A stretch of DNA of 64,000 nucleotides. It comes from Elizabethkingia sp. YR214. GTDB taxonomy: Bacteria > Bacteroidota > Bacteroidia > Flavobacteriales > Weeksellaceae. The stretch lies in assembly GCF_003058195.1 (NCBI RefSeq), contig NZ_QBUH01000007.1, forward strand, positions 62,001 to 126,000. Direction: 5' to 3'. This document shows positions 45,106-55,988 of the stretch, one piece after another. A program made the translations under genes and the position numbers. Under the pieces are notes generated by a model, which saw only the letters and a list, made by a program, of their open reading frames with translations, did no database searches and was not told the origin of the DNA. The number at the start of each line of letters is the position of its first letter. The stretch's first letter is position 1.

Positions 45106-46374
45106 ATGAGTGATATCATTTTCGACTTGATAGAAAAAGAAAGAGAAAGACAAAGCCACGGATTAGAGCTTATTGCTTCCGAGAATTTTGTTTCGGATAA
45201 TGTAATGAAAGCGATGGGAAGTGTGTTAACAAATAAATACGCTGAAGGCTATCCTGGAAAAAGATATTATGGAGGTTGTGAAGTAGTAGATGAGGTCGAA
45301 ACTTTAGCAATAGAAAGAGCAAAAGAACTTTTTGGTGTAGAATATGTAAATGTTCAGCCTCATTCAGGATCTCAGGCTAATGCTGCAATTTATTTAGCAG
45401 TTCTAAAACCCGGAGATAAAATAATGGGAATGGATTTGTCAATGGGAGGGCACTTGACTCATGGTTCTTCTGTAAATTTTTCCGGAATACAATATGAAGT
45501 TGTTTCTTATGGGGTAGAAAAAGAAACAGGTCTCATTGATTATAACCAGATGAGAGAAGTTGCTCTTAGAGAAAGACCTAAAATGATGATTGCTGGTTTT
45601 TCAGCTTACTCAAGGGATTTGGATTATGTGAAATTCAGAGAAATTGCAGATGAAATCGGGGCAACACTTTGGGCTGATATAGCGCATCCAGCTGGGTTAG
45701 TTGCAAAAGGTTTACTGAATAATCCATTTGAGCATTGCCATGTTGTAACTACGACTACCCATAAAACACTAAGAGGCCCGAGAGGTGGTATGATTATGAT
45801 GGGGAAAGATTTTGAAAATACATATGGACATAAAACCCCAAAAGGAGAAATCAAAATGATGAGTCAGGTATTAGACGGAGCAGTATTCCCAGGAATTCAA
45901 GGAGGGCCATTGGAACATGTGATTGCCGGTAAAGCAGTTGCCTTTGGTGAAGCCCTTGATGATAAGTTTACTGTGTATGCGAAGCAAGTTAAAGCAAATG
46001 CACAGGCTCTTGCAAAAGCTATGATAGATAATGGTTTTGATATTGTAAGCGGTGGAACAGATAATCATCTGATGCTAATAGATCTTCGTAATAAAAATGT
46101 TAATGGTAAAGAAACTGAAAAAGCTTTAGTAAAAGCTGATATTACTTGTAATAAGAACATGGTTCCTTTTGATGATAAATCACCATTTACTACTTCAGGA
46201 ATCCGTTTGGGTACAGCTGCTATCACAACCAGAGGTTTAAAAGAAAATGATATGGAAACTATTGCTGGATTGATTTCAGAAGTAGTAGATAACATAAAAA
46301 ATGATGAGGTGGTGGATACAGTGAAGGGGAAAGTAAATAAATTAATGGAAGGAAAGGCTTTATTTAATTATTAA
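45106..46374 (+). CDS. glyA: Serine hydroxymethyltransferase
   Basis: The 422-residue protein interconverts serine and glycine while loading one-carbon units onto tetrahydrofolate. Family blocks are intact: [36 protein letters not shown], and the PLP-binding lysine K220 in [13 protein letters not shown], plus FPGIQGGPL and SGIRLGTAA. Length is normal for bacterial GlyA. It is a housekeeping gene between the two polysaccharide loci and has its own candidate promoter and a strong terminator. Confidence 0.97.
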   Translation: MSDIIFDLIEKERERQSHGLELIASENFVSDNVMKAMGSVLTNKYAEGYPGKRYYGGCEVVDEVETLAIERAKELFGVEYVNVQPHSGSQANAAIYLAVLKPGDKIMGMDLSMGGHLTHGSSVNFSGIQYEVVSYGVEKETGLIDYNQMREVALRERPKMMIAGFSAYSRDLDYVKFREIADEIGATLWADIAHPAGLVAKGLLNNPFEHCHVVTTTTHKTLRGPRGGMIMMGKDFENTYGHKTPKGEIKMMSQVLDGAVFPGIQGGPLEHVIAGKAVAFGEALDDKFTVYAKQVKANAQALAKAMIDNGFDIVSGGTDNHLMLIDLRNKNVNGKETEKALVKADITCNKNMVPFDDKSPFTTSGIRLGTAAITTRGLKENDMETIAGLISEVVDNIKNDEVVDTVKGKVNKLMEGKALFNY

Positions 46375-46400
46375 TAAAGTTTAATATATTCGTCTAATAA

Positions 46401-46439
46401 TAAAAGAATAGTTTTGCAGGCTGTTCTTTTATTTTTTTT
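46401..46439 (+). terminator. Intrinsic terminator after glyA
   Basis: TAAAAGAATAG (46401-46411) pairs with CTGTTCTTTTA (46421-46431) over 11 bp with one G-T pair, followed by eight T residues. Confidence 0.88.
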
Positions 46440-46457
46440 ATTGATAAACATTAAAGA

Positions 46458-46925
46458 ATGTATAACGAGCACAAAAGTTTTACATTTCAGGAAATAAAAC
46501 AAAAACTGATAAATTATTGTGTTTATCAGGACAGATGTCATAAAGAAGTTGAGGAAAAGATGAAAGACTTTCTTTTAATTTCAGAAGCTAAAGATGAAAT
46601 ACTGTTGTACCTGATAAAAGAAAACTACCTTAATGAAGAGCGATTTACCCGAAGTTATATAAGAGGAAAATTTTATATAAAGCATTGGGGAAGGAACAAA
46701 ATAAAAACTCAGCTTAAAATGAAAGGAGTTTCTGAAAAATTAATCAATAGTTGCATGGATGAAATTTATGATGATGACTATTCAAAACAAATCAGAATTT
46801 TTGCTGAAAAACTTATACCTACCTATAAAGGGCTTAATGATTATCAAAAGAAAAATAAATTAATTCGCTTTTTGGTGACAAAAGGTTATGAGTATGAGAT
46901 AATTATGGAAAATATAGCTAAATAG
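46458..46925 (+). CDS. recX: RecX-family regulatory protein
   Basis: The 155-residue all-helical protein has the RecX three-helix repeats: YCVYQDRCHKEVEEKM, LIKENYLNEERFTRSYIRGKFYIKHWGRNKIKTQL and the later RFLVTKGYEYEII. RecX modulates RecA filaments by direct binding. recA is not adjacent here; stand-alone recX genes are common in Bacteroidetes. The gene follows the glyA terminator and precedes locus 2 by 187 bases. Confidence 0.9.
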   Translation: MYNEHKSFTFQEIKQKLINYCVYQDRCHKEVEEKMKDFLLISEAKDEILLYLIKENYLNEERFTRSYIRGKFYIKHWGRNKIKTQLKMKGVSEKLINSCMDEIYDDDYSKQIRIFAEKLIPTYKGLNDYQKKNKLIRFLVTKGYEYEIIMENIAK

Positions 46926-47065
46926 AAAATAAAATAAATAATACGTATCTTTAGGAGCTGGTAAATTCAAATATTTAGATACTTGAAAAGAACATGAATT
47001 CTCTTGATGATAATGTTTTTGGCTTAAATATTGTTTAAATGAAAATAAATTTAAAGATCAGAAAA

Positions 47066-47073
47066 TATATTTG
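47066..47073 (+). promoter_or_regulatory. Candidate -7 element for polysaccharide locus 2
   Basis: TATATTTG matches TAnnTTTG exactly, 40 bases upstream of the first gene of locus 2 and within the 187-base gap after recX. The -33 box is not convincing. Confidence 0.4.
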
Positions 47074-47112
47074 ATAATTCAGCGTTAAGACAGACAAAGA
47101 CAAAACAAATTA

Positions 47113-49056
47113 ATGAACAAAATAAATTCTGCGAAACGTAAGGTTTACTCAGGGAGTAGTTTGGTGAACCTTACGGACATACGTTATCTGCCAAGGTGGA
47201 TAATTTTCTTTATTGATGTTTTTATCCTTATTTTTTCACTAGCACTTTCTTTTATTATTCTTGAAGCCCTAAATGTAAAAACATATCCATCTATAAATAT
47301 TTTTCAGAAATTTTTGATGGTTATTTCTGTGAATGTCCTTTTTATGTATATGTTTAAAACATATTCAGGAATTATCAGGCATTCTACTTTTATGGATTTG
47401 TTCAAGTTATTTACTGCGAGTGTCTGTACTACATTGATAGTAATTGTTATTAATTACAGTTATTATACAATAACAGAAAAACATCTTATTCTTATTCCTC
47501 TTTTAGGATTTTATTTTGCAACATCTTTTGCTTTTCTATTTTTATTTAGACTTGTTGTTAAAGAATCTTTTCACATGCTGAGAGAATATAAAAGAAGTTC
47601 TCTTAAAAAAAGAATACTAGTACTAGGAATTGGTGAAGAATCTATTGCAATGGCTGGTGCTATTTTGGATAACCCTAGTTTACCATATTATATAGAAGGA
47701 TTTTTAACACAGCGTTATGATACAACTAATGCTAAAATATTAGGAAAACCAATATATACTAAAGATAAATTAGAGTCTTTAGCAATAGATGACTTAGATG
47801 TTGAAGGGGTTCTGATCATTAAAGAAAATCTTACCCGAGATGAAATGAATATGTGGGTCAATTTGTTTTTAGAAAAAGGTTTGCTAATTCTTAAAGCACC
47901 GTCAGTTCAAAAACTAAGGGATAATGATTTAGGGACAAATATTAAAAGTCTTCAGATAGAAGATCTTTTGAACAGAAAACCAATAAAACTAGATAACGAA
48001 GAGGTTAAAAAGAGACATTTTAATAAAAGTGTATTAGTCACTGGAGGAGCAGGGTCTATCGGAAGTGAAATTGTACGTCAGGTTGCACAGTTCAATCCTT
48101 CTTTAATTGTTGTCTTGGATCAAGCAGAAACGCCGCTGTATGAAATTGAATTGGAAATGAAGGAAAAGTTTCCTCATGTTCAGTTTAGATTTGTTTTAGC
48201 AGATATTTCAAACAGGCACAGATTAGAGAGGTTGTTTCAAAAATATGAATTTTCTATGGTATACCATGCAGCTGCTTATAAGCATGTACCTCTTATTGAA
48301 GAAAATCCACATGAAGCCATATTAGTCAATGTTTTAGGTTCTAAAAATTTAGCATGTTTGTCAAGCAAATATAAAGTGAATCGCTTCGTAATGGTTTCTA
48401 CTGATAAGGCGGTAAATCCTACGAATGTAATGGGAGCGTCTAAAAGAACAGCAGAACTTTTTGTACAAGCACTACAACATACAGAAGGAAATACTACAAA
48501 ATTTATTACAACAAGATTTGGAAATGTTTTAGGATCTAATGGTTCTGTTATTCCACACTTTAAAAAGCAAATAGAAAAAGGCGGACCTATTACAATTACT
48601 CACCCGGAAATTGTTCGTTATTTTATGACAATTCCAGAAGCTTGTGAGCTAGTGCTTCAAGCTGGTACTATGGGACAAGGGGGGGAGATTTTTGTATTTG
48701 ATATGGGAGAGCCTGTTAAAATTTTAGATTTGGCAAAACGCATGATTAAATTATCAGGTTTGGAGCCAGAGACGGATATTAAAATTATCTATACAGGTTT
48801 AAGACCGGGTGAAAAATTATATGAAGAACTACTCAGTGATAATACGAAAAACTTACCTACTCATAATGGTAAAATTATGATATCAAAAGATCCCAATATG
48901 TTGTATCAGGATATTGAATTGTTAGCCAATAGAGTTACAAAAGCAGCTGTAAGAAGAGATAAATTAGAAGTGGTTCGACAGTTGAAAATTATAGTACCAG
49001 AGTATAAAAGTAATAACTCTATCTTCGAGTCGTTGGACAATTTAGATAAAAAATAA
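47113..49056 (+). CDS. Membrane-bound nucleotide-sugar 4,6-dehydratase (PglF/WbpM/CapD family)
   Basis: The 647-residue protein has four N-terminal membrane helices (about 30-155), a CoA-binding-like domain (about 165-290) and a C-terminal SDR dehydratase. The SDR domain has NAD motif VTGGAGSIGSE (about 308-318), FSMVYHAAAYKHVPL and the catalytic STDKAVNPTNVMGASKR, where Met replaces the usual Tyr, as in this family. It converts UDP-GlcNAc to the 4-keto-6-deoxy sugar, the precursor of QuiNAc, bacillosamine or FucNAc derivatives. It is the first gene of locus 2, 25 bases before wza. Confidence 0.92.
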   Translation: MNKINSAKRKVYSGSSLVNLTDIRYLPRWIIFFIDVFILIFSLALSFIILEALNVKTYPSINIFQKFLMVISVNVLFMYMFKTYSGIIRHSTFMDLFKLFTASVCTTLIVIVINYSYYTITEKHLILIPLLGFYFATSFAFLFLFRLVVKESFHMLREYKRSSLKKRILVLGIGEESIAMAGAILDNPSLPYYIEGFLTQRYDTTNAKILGKPIYTKDKLESLAIDDLDVEGVLIIKENLTRDEMNMWVNLFLEKGLLILKAPSVQKLRDNDLGTNIKSLQIEDLLNRKPIKLDNEEVKKRHFNKSVLVTGGAGSIGSEIVRQVAQFNPSLIVVLDQAETPLYEIELEMKEKFPHVQFRFVLADISNRHRLERLFQKYEFSMVYHAAAYKHVPLIEENPHEAILVNVLGSKNLACLSSKYKVNRFVMVSTDKAVNPTNVMGASKRTAELFVQALQHTEGNTTKFITTRFGNVLGSNGSVIPHFKKQIEKGGPITITHPEIVRYFMTIPEACELVLQAGTMGQGGEIFVFDMGEPVKILDLAKRMIKLSGLEPETDIKIIYTGLRPGEKLYEELLSDNTKNLPTHNGKIMISKDPNMLYQDIELLANRVTKAAVRRDKLEVVRQLKIIVPEYKSNNSIFESLDNLDKK

Positions 49057-49081
49057 TTATATATTTGCAGATATTTTAACA

Positions 49082-49885
49082 ATGATGAAGTTTAAAAAAT
49101 TTATTTTACTACTAATTCCAAGTCTGTTCTTTTTTTCATGTAATACAAGTAATGTGAATTATATGCAGGATATTGACCAGAAAGCAACTGAAATGGCACT
49201 CGTAAAACAAAAAAGTACCCTTCAGTCAGGAGATCAACTTGTTATAACAGTAATGGCAACAGATATTGATGTTGTAAAACCATTTAATCAAAATTATTCA
49301 TCTGGACAAATGTTGCAAGGTCAGATTTCTGGGAATGTTCCGCCTACTTCAACATCTCTTCCTACATCTTCTGGTCCTACGTATATAGTGGATGAGAATG
49401 GTGATATTGATTTTCCTGTTTTGGGTAAGATTAATACTAAAGGGATAACTTTGGATGAATTTAAAACAGTTTTAAATCAGAAGCTTACGCGATATATTAA
49501 AGATCCTAGTCTTAGTGTAAAATTAAATAATTTTAAAGTATCATTAATGGGAGAAGTTGCCCGCCCGGGAGAATATGTTATGTCTGATGGTAAGGCAACG
49601 CTTATGAGCGCCCTTGGAATGGCTGGAGATCTTACGATTTACGGAAATCGTAATGATGTCTTATTAGTCAGAACTGTAGATGGTAAAATGGAAAAGGCTC
49701 GTATTGATCTTACACGCTCTGATTTTATTGATTCTCCCTATTATCAATTGAAACAGGGAGATGTTATCTATGTGTCACCGAATAAAACAAGACAAACTGC
49801 TTCTAAATTCGGACCTCAAACTGCAATTTATATTTCGGTTGCATCTATCTTGGTAACTATTTTGGCACTTGTCATAAAAAAATAA
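49082..49885 (+). CDS. wza: Wza-type polysaccharide export lipoprotein (locus 2)
   Basis: The 267-residue lipoprotein has Cys at residue 20 (LFFFSCNTS). A poly-export domain (about 45-150) is interrupted by a Ser/Thr/Pro-rich insert (about 80-100, SGNVPPTSTSLPTSSG). An SLBB domain (about 155-235) and a C-terminal membrane segment (about 245-265) follow. It is a divergent paralogue of the locus 1 Wza and forms the export channel with the Wzc encoded 26 bases downstream. Confidence 0.92.
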   Translation: MMKFKKFILLLIPSLFFFSCNTSNVNYMQDIDQKATEMALVKQKSTLQSGDQLVITVMATDIDVVKPFNQNYSSGQMLQGQISGNVPPTSTSLPTSSGPTYIVDENGDIDFPVLGKINTKGITLDEFKTVLNQKLTRYIKDPSLSVKLNNFKVSLMGEVARPGEYVMSDGKATLMSALGMAGDLTIYGNRNDVLLVRTVDGKMEKARIDLTRSDFIDSPYYQLKQGDVIYVSPNKTRQTASKFGPQTAIYISVASILVTILALVIKK

Positions 49886-49911
49886 AATATAAATCTTTGA
49901 AATAAAACTAT

Positions 49912-52290
49912 ATGTCAACTCTTAAAGAGAATCAATATAATCAGGAAAAAGAATTTAATATTCATGAAATAATTAAACCTTATTTGCTAAAATGGCCATG
50001 GTTTATTATATGTACTATTTTAGCATTGATTATTGCTTACTTTACATTAAGATATATAACTCCTGTTTATCAGGTTAAATCGACAGTACTTATCAAAGAT
50101 GTTAAAAGTAATTCCTCAACCGCAGGTGCTGAAATGGGATTGTTACAGGATTTATCTGGACTTTCTGGAATGAATACCAATAGTGTAGATAATGAAATTG
50201 AGATTTTCAAATCTAAAAAACTAATGCGAGATGTTGTAAGTGGGCTAAAGCTACAGACAACAATATATGCGGAAGGAAAATTTAGAGAAGGAGAGTTATA
50301 TGGAGAAACATCACCAATAGAAGTGCAGGTAATTAATGAAAAACCTCATCAAAAATTTCCAAAAGAACTTTTACATCTCGAATTTATTGGGGATAAACTA
50401 AAACTCACTTCTTCTGAGTTGAATAAAGAGATTCTAACATCATATAATAAAACAATTAGTCTTCCTTATGCTAACATTATAATTGTTAAGAATCCAAAAT
50501 ATAATCCTAGATTAACTAAGGAGATAAGTGGTAAAGAATTAAAACTGAAAATATCTTCGCTTGATATGGAAGTAGAAGATCTTCAGAGCAAAATTAATGT
50601 AGCCCTTATTAATAAGGATGTTACGGTGATAGGTTTATCAATTAACTACCCGTTGACATCGAAAGGACAGGATGTTCTTAACGCATTAGTGGTAGCCTAC
50701 AACAAAGATGCAATTTTTGATAAAAATACTGAATCTACTAAAACTTTAGCCTTTATTGATGACCGTGTGAAAAAATTAGCAGTCGAGCTTGGAGACGTGG
50801 AAAACCAGAAAGAAAATTTTAAATCCCATAATCAAGTGACTGATTTGGAGACAGAAGCTAAAATTAGTCTTGAAAGTTCAGCAGCTGCTAGAGCTAAACA
50901 ATTAGAAATAGATGCTCAGTTAGAATTGACAAATGTGCTGATTGGTTATATTTCAACTCAGGGACAGTATCAGGTTCTACCATCTAATGTAGGTTTAAAT
51001 AGTGCTGATGCAACATCAGGTATTAGTACTTATAATCAATTGGTGTTACAGCGTAATAGATTATTAGAGTCTGCAACCCAGGATCACCCTACTGTAATTG
51101 ATATTACACGTCAGATTAAAAGTATGCGCTCCTCGGTTATTCAGAGTTTGCAACGTAACAAAAATGGACTTGAGTTAGCACGGAACGAATATTTGGGTGA
51201 ACAAAATAAGGTAGCAGGGAAAATATCAAAATTACCTTCTATTGAGAAAATATTTCGAGGAATAGAACGACAGCAGCAGATTAAAGAGAATTTGTATCTT
51301 TTATTATTACAAAAGAGAGAGGAGGCTGCCGTTTCTCAAGCTATTACAGCGCCAAAAGCTAGGGTAATTGATGAAGCTTTTGCTTCAAATAAACCGGTTT
51401 CTCCTAGAAAACCTGTGATTTTTCTTGGAGCACTTATTGGAGGAATATTAATCCCGATTTTGGTGATTTATATTTCTGAATTGTTTAATAATAAAATCAG
51501 ATCTAAACACGATCTGGATAAATTGTCAGATGTTTCTGTATTAGCGGAATTACCAAGGGTAGAAAAAGGTGAACCTGATATTGTTCAAATGAATGATCTT
51601 TCACCGATGGCGGAAGCATTTCGTATATTGATTACAAATTTGAATTTTATATTGCCCAAAAAAGATGAGGGTAAAGTTATTTTTGTTACATCTACGGTAA
51701 AAGGAGAGGGGAAAACGTTTACCTCAGTTAATTTTTCTCTTACGATGGCATCTCCATCGAAAAAAGTAATTTTGATAGGATCCGATATACGAAACCCTCA
51801 ACTACAGCGTTATAATGAGGCAAGAAAAGGTGTGAAGGGATTGACAGAATATTTATATTCTGATCAGACTAAAGTTGAGGACATTACTTATGTTTCAAGT
51901 TTTAATCCTTATTTGGATGTAATATTTTCAGGAACAATTCCTCCAAATCCTACAGAATTGTTAACGAATGGTCGTTATGAAATGTTACTTGAAGAGCTAA
52001 GACAAAAATATCAGTATATTGTGGTGGATACAGCTCCACTAATGTTAGTAACCGATACTTTTCTTATTGCTGATATGGCAGACGCTACTTTATATGTAAC
52101 ACGTTCTGGCTACACAGAAAAAAGTCTAATAGAGTTTATTAATAATCATATAAGAGAAAATAAGCTGAAGAATGTTGGATTAGTTCTTAATGATGTTGAT
52201 AAGGATCATTTTGGATATGGAAATAAATATGGTTATGGTTATGGAACCAAAGAAAAGAACTGGATTGAAAAAATAAAAGATCGATTATAA
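49912..52290 (+). CDS. wzc: Wzc-type tyrosine kinase / chain-length regulator (locus 2)
   Basis: The 792-residue protein has the same architecture as the locus 1 Wzc: first membrane helix near 35-55, periplasmic coiled-coil (about 250-440), a GNVR segment (IERQQQIKENLYLLLLQKREEAAV), a second helix near 500-520 and a BY-kinase domain. Walker A is STVKGEGKT (about 592-600), Walker A' is VILIGSDIRNPQ and Walker B is YIVVDTAPL. The tyrosine tail is shorter than in locus 1. It controls length and export of the locus 2 polymer. A 501-base gap follows before the next gene. Confidence 0.94.
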   Translation: MSTLKENQYNQEKEFNIHEIIKPYLLKWPWFIICTILALIIAYFTLRYITPVYQVKSTVLIKDVKSNSSTAGAEMGLLQDLSGLSGMNTNSVDNEIEIFKSKKLMRDVVSGLKLQTTIYAEGKFREGELYGETSPIEVQVINEKPHQKFPKELLHLEFIGDKLKLTSSELNKEILTSYNKTISLPYANIIIVKNPKYNPRLTKEISGKELKLKISSLDMEVEDLQSKINVALINKDVTVIGLSINYPLTSKGQDVLNALVVAYNKDAIFDKNTESTKTLAFIDDRVKKLAVELGDVENQKENFKSHNQVTDLETEAKISLESSAAARAKQLEIDAQLELTNVLIGYISTQGQYQVLPSNVGLNSADATSGISTYNQLVLQRNRLLESATQDHPTVIDITRQIKSMRSSVIQSLQRNKNGLELARNEYLGEQNKVAGKISKLPSIEKIFRGIERQQQIKENLYLLLLQKREEAAVSQAITAPKARVIDEAFASNKPVSPRKPVIFLGALIGGILIPILVIYISELFNNKIRSKHDLDKLSDVSVLAELPRVEKGEPDIVQMNDLSPMAEAFRILITNLNFILPKKDEGKVIFVTSTVKGEGKTFTSVNFSLTMASPSKKVILIGSDIRNPQLQRYNEARKGVKGLTEYLYSDQTKVEDITYVSSFNPYLDVIFSGTIPPNPTELLTNGRYEMLLEELRQKYQYIVVDTAPLMLVTDTFLIADMADATLYVTRSGYTEKSLIEFINNHIRENKLKNVGLVLNDVDKDHFGYGNKYGYGYGTKEKNWIEKIKDRL

Positions 52291-52791
52291 TATCTTTAAT
52301 AAAATTGTAGCACTAGAAATTTGGTTGTTGGAGTTTTGCATCTCTTTTAATTTATGATGTTAAATTAAATTGTTTCAAAACCAATAATGGAGAAATTATA
52401 GATTCAGAGAATTAACTTCTCAAAATATGTTAAACAATTTCTAACAAAGTATAATTCCATTTTTAAATAATTTTGCCAAGCTTAGTTAGATGTCAGCCAG
52501 ATACTTTTTTGAGACTTTTAATTATTCATAAATATAGAAGAGATTTTAAAAAGAATATGTTACCATTATTTTAATCCAGGAATATCATATTAATTGTCGT
52601 TGAGGATAAAGTATAGATAGAAGATTTGTTTTGGAAGAAATTAATATAGATAATGTTAATAGCTTAAATATTATAGAGTTGTATTTAATTTTCATGACTA
52701 ATAGAAAAAATACTTCCTAAAATATTCAAATATAATTTTCTTAATTAAGTACTTTAAGAAAGAAATTCTAATGAAAAAATAAAAAAGTTTA
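52291..52791. other. 500-bp intergenic region inside locus 2
   Basis: AT-rich with no coding frame of note. One exact TAnnTTTG match (TAATTTTG, 52468-52475, plus strand) could be a promoter giving a leader of about 310 bases to the dehydrogenase gene. No strong hairpin was found. It marks the border between the conserved export genes and the variable sugar genes. Confidence 0.5.
52468..52475 (+). promoter_or_regulatory. Candidate -7 element for the variable part of locus 2
   Basis: TAATTTTG matches TAnnTTTG. No good -33 box is seen at the usual distance, so this is a weak call. Confidence 0.28.
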
Positions 52792-54078
52792 ATGAAACAA
52801 ATAGCAATTATAGGGCAAGGTTATGTTGGATTACCTTTAGCAATTGAATTTTCACAACATTTCCCGGTATTAGGTTTCGATATTAATAAAGAACGCGTTG
52901 ATGAACTTAACTCTGGAAAAGATCGAACTTTAGAAGCCGACTTGGAAAGATTAAATAACGGTATTATTCTGGCAAAAGAATCAGGATTTACTAAAGGGTA
53001 TCGCGCATCTCATGATTTAGAAGAATTAGCAACTGCGCAAATTTATATTGTGACTGTACCAACTCCTATCGATAGATATAATGCACCTGATTTAACTCCA
53101 CTAATTAAAGCATCTGAAATGTTGGGAAAGGTCATTAAAAAGGGTGATATTGTGATTTATGAATCTACAGTATATCCTGGATGTACCGAAGAAGATTGTG
53201 TTCCTGTATTGGAGAAAAATTCAGGCTTAATATTTAACAAAGATTTCTTTGTAGGTTATTCTCCTGAGCGTATTGTTCCTGGAGACAAGATTAATACTTT
53301 AACCACAATTATGAAAGTAACATCTGGTTCTACTCCTGAAATAGCAGAGGAAATAGACCAGTTGTATAAAAGTATTATTAAAGCAGGTACTCATAAGGCT
53401 GCCAATATAAAAGTTGCTGAAGCATCCAAAGCAATTGAAAATGCGCAGCGTGATGTTAATATTTCTTTTGTAAATGAATTAGCTTTGATTTTTGATAGGA
53501 TTGGAATTGATACTAATGATGTATTGGAAGCTGCTGGAACAAAATTTAATTTTTTAAAATATAAGCCTGGTCTTGTTGGAGGCCATTGTATCTCTGTTGA
53601 CCCTTATTATTTAGCTCATAAAGCAGTACAGTTAGGTTATCATCCAAATGTGATTCTTTCAGGAAGACGTGTTAATGATTCTGTGGCTGAATTTATTGCC
53701 TCTAAGGTGGTAAAGTTAATGATTGGCAAAAATATTTCTATTAAAGGAGCAAATGCATTAATTTTGGGTGTTACTTTTAAAGAAAATTGTCCGGATGTAC
53801 GAAATACAAAAGTAGTAGATGTCTATCATGAATTAAAAGAATATGGGGTTGATGTAGATATTTATGATCCTTGGGCAGATAAGGAAGAAGTGAAACATGA
53901 GTATGGTGTAGATATATTGTCTTTATTGGTGGGTGACAAAAAATATGATGCAATTATTGTAGCCGTATCACATAATGAATTTCTGGAATTAGATTTAAAC
54001 AATTTGAAAAAACAGGAGTCTGTTGTTTTTGATTTAAAAGCTTGTTTAGATAGATCTAATGTTGATGCTAGATTGTAA
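52792..54078 (+). CDS. UDP-HexNAc 6-dehydrogenase (WbpO/TviB type)
   Basis: The 428-residue protein has an N-terminal NAD-binding [12 protein letters not shown], the central helical dimerisation region with [18 protein letters not shown], and a catalytic cysteine C266 in [16 protein letters not shown]. The C-terminal sugar-binding domain has [17 protein letters not shown]. These features, including QRDVNI and the [10 protein letters not shown] block, fit the Vi-antigen/WbpO group that oxidises UDP-GlcNAc or UDP-GalNAc to the uronic acid. It implies an acidic sugar in the locus 2 polymer. The next gene starts 4 bases after its stop. Confidence 0.93.
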   Translation: MKQIAIIGQGYVGLPLAIEFSQHFPVLGFDINKERVDELNSGKDRTLEADLERLNNGIILAKESGFTKGYRASHDLEELATAQIYIVTVPTPIDRYNAPDLTPLIKASEMLGKVIKKGDIVIYESTVYPGCTEEDCVPVLEKNSGLIFNKDFFVGYSPERIVPGDKINTLTTIMKVTSGSTPEIAEEIDQLYKSIIKAGTHKAANIKVAEASKAIENAQRDVNISFVNELALIFDRIGIDTNDVLEAAGTKFNFLKYKPGLVGGHCISVDPYYLAHKAVQLGYHPNVILSGRRVNDSVAEFIASKVVKLMIGKNISIKGANALILGVTFKENCPDVRNTKVVDVYHELKEYGVDVDIYDPWADKEEVKHEYGVDILSLLVGDKKYDAIIVAVSHNEFLELDLNNLKKQESVVFDLKACLDRSNVDARL

Positions 54079-54082
54079 TAGA

Positions 54083-54802
54083 ATGTATTCAATACTAAAA
54101 ACATTAATTAACTTTTTTATTATTTTATATGTAAAGCTATTTACAACTAATAAAATAAGTTTTAGGGCAAATTTATACCCTAAAACTTTATTGTATATGG
54201 TTAGAAATAGAATAGGTAAAATCTCATTTGATAAGGTCTATATTGGTGGTCAGAATGTTACTTTACATGATAGGGTTTCATTCTTTGAAAACCCATTAAT
54301 ATTTGGAAATGTGGTAATAGGGAGGTGTACCTCAATTAGTGGCCCAAGTACTCGAATTTGTAGTAATATTAATGAAGTGAAAATTGGGAATTTTTGTTCA
54401 ATTGCTTCAAATGTTATTATTCAAGAATTCTATCATAATGTTAACTTAACAACAACCTATAATATTTTATCTAATTTAATTAAGGATAAAGATTCAAAAC
54501 TTCAGGTTGTTTCCAAGGGGAATATTATTATAGAAGATGATGTTTGGATTGGTTCAAATGTTAGTATATTATCAGGTGTAAAAATTGGTAGAGGTGCTGT
54601 TATTGGTGCAGGTTCAGTAGTAACTAAAGATATTCCTTCTTATAGTATTGCAGCTGGAAATCCTTGCAAAGTCATCAAACCAAGGTTTGATAAAGAGACT
54701 ATAAGGTTACTGGAAGATAGTAAATGGTGGGAATGGGATGACGAAAAAATCAAGAATAATGCTGAATTTTTTAAAATAAACAGAAATTCTAATGATAAAT
54801 AA
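54083..54802 (+). CDS. Acyltransferase with left-handed beta-helix (XAT/CatB-like)
   Basis: The ATG at 54083 ([10 protein letters not shown]) gives 239 residues; an in-frame ATG at 54059 would overlap the dehydrogenase gene by 20 bases and is less likely. An N-terminal hydrophobic segment (about 5-20) may anchor it to the membrane. Hexapeptide repeats follow ([46 protein letters not shown]), with catalytic His in EFYHNVNL. The C-terminal [12 protein letters not shown] block is typical of CatB-type sugar acetyltransferases. It should acetylate a locus 2 sugar. Its 3' end overlaps the flippase gene by 11 bases. Confidence 0.87.
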   Translation: MYSILKTLINFFIILYVKLFTTNKISFRANLYPKTLLYMVRNRIGKISFDKVYIGGQNVTLHDRVSFFENPLIFGNVVIGRCTSISGPSTRICSNINEVKIGNFCSIASNVIIQEFYHNVNLTTTYNILSNLIKDKDSKLQVVSKGNIIIEDDVWIGSNVSILSGVKIGRGAVIGAGSVVTKDIPSYSIAAGNPCKVIKPRFDKETIRLLEDSKWWEWDDEKIKNNAEFFKINRNSNDK

Positions 54803-55988
54803 GAGTAATATATTTGTTTATTTTGGGACATTTATTTCACAGTGCCTTACACTCTTGACAAGTTTAATTGTCTTAAAATATATTTCTCCTGAATTATATG
54901 GGAGATTTAATTATATTATTTCATTTGGATCAATCATCGGTTCTCTTTCTACTTTAAAGTTTGAACAATCTATTTCAATTGCAAAAGATTTGGGAGATTG
55001 TTTAAATAGATTTAGATTGTCGATTCAAACTTCGTTTTTCATTACAATTGCTGCTTCACCTTTTTTATTTTTCTTCTTTAAATTGGAATTTATTGAGTTA
55101 GTTTTCATTTTTTTTCTATCCATTTCAATTGCATTATTTGCATCGCTTCAGCAGATTTTTTTATTTACAAATCAACATAAAATTAATGCTTTATTGGTAA
55201 TTTTGGTTGCCTCAGTTAACATAGCTTTGCTTTTTATATTGTACAAATATCCGTATGGTTTAGAGTATTCATATATTTCAGCTTATTTTTTTTCAAGTAT
55301 TTTGGTTTTAATATATACTTGGAAATCATTTTTTAAATATGATCTTTTTAAAGTTTCAGATTATTTTAAAGATTTTAAGTTTAATAAATTTTTCCCTACG
55401 ACTGTTTTGCCAATGTCTGCGATTGGAGTTCTGCTATTGTATGGGAATTCAATTGTATTGATGTACTTATATTCAGAAAATGAAGTTGGTATTTTTTCAT
55501 TTACAGTGAGGATTCTAACCCTACCTGTTATTTTAATAAGTTCTGTTTCAAGTGGTCTATTCAAGGCTAAATTAGCTAAGCACTTTCACGCATTGGAATT
55601 TAATGAATTTAATAAAGAAAAAAAATCAATGCTTTTATTTTTAATCGTAGGAGCTTTGATTATGTTTCCAATTTTAGCTGTTATATTGTTAAATATTGAT
55701 AAGTTTATTCACATAGGAAAGTGGACAGTAATAAATAATTATGTTATTATATTAACTTTTTATGCGATATCACAATTTATTTTAATCCCATTTCAAAGTA
55801 TTCCAGTGATATTGGAAAAAAAAAAGGTGCTTTTATATAGTAATATAATTTTATTTCTAGGTATCACAACTATTTATCTTATTTCAACAGGTTTAGATTT
55901 TAAGACTTTCTTAATGCTATATTCTGGATTTAATTTGTTGTTTTCGATTGTAGTTGTATATGTATATTATAATTTAAAAGTCAAATGA
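54792..55988 (+). CDS. Wzx-type polysaccharide flippase (locus 2)
   Basis: The 398-residue membrane protein has about 10-12 helices. The N-terminal block [26 protein letters not shown] matches the polysaccharide biosynthesis/MOP flippases. It is shorter than the locus 1 flippase and lacks close similarity to it, so each locus has its own specific transporter. It overlaps the preceding acyltransferase gene by 11 bases and the next gene by 4 bases (ATGA). Confidence 0.88.
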   Translation: MINKSNIFVYFGTFISQCLTLLTSLIVLKYISPELYGRFNYIISFGSIIGSLSTLKFEQSISIAKDLGDCLNRFRLSIQTSFFITIAASPFLFFFFKLEFIELVFIFFLSISIALFASLQQIFLFTNQHKINALLVILVASVNIALLFILYKYPYGLEYSYISAYFFSSILVLIYTWKSFFKYDLFKVSDYFKDFKFNKFFPTTVLPMSAIGVLLLYGNSIVLMYLYSENEVGIFSFTVRILTLPVILISSVSSGLFKAKLAKHFHALEFNEFNKEKKSMLLFLIVGALIMFPILAVILLNIDKFIHIGKWTVINNYVIILTFYAISQFILIPFQSIPVILEKKKVLLYSNIILFLGITTIYLISTGLDFKTFLMLYSGFNLLFSIVVVYVYYNLKVK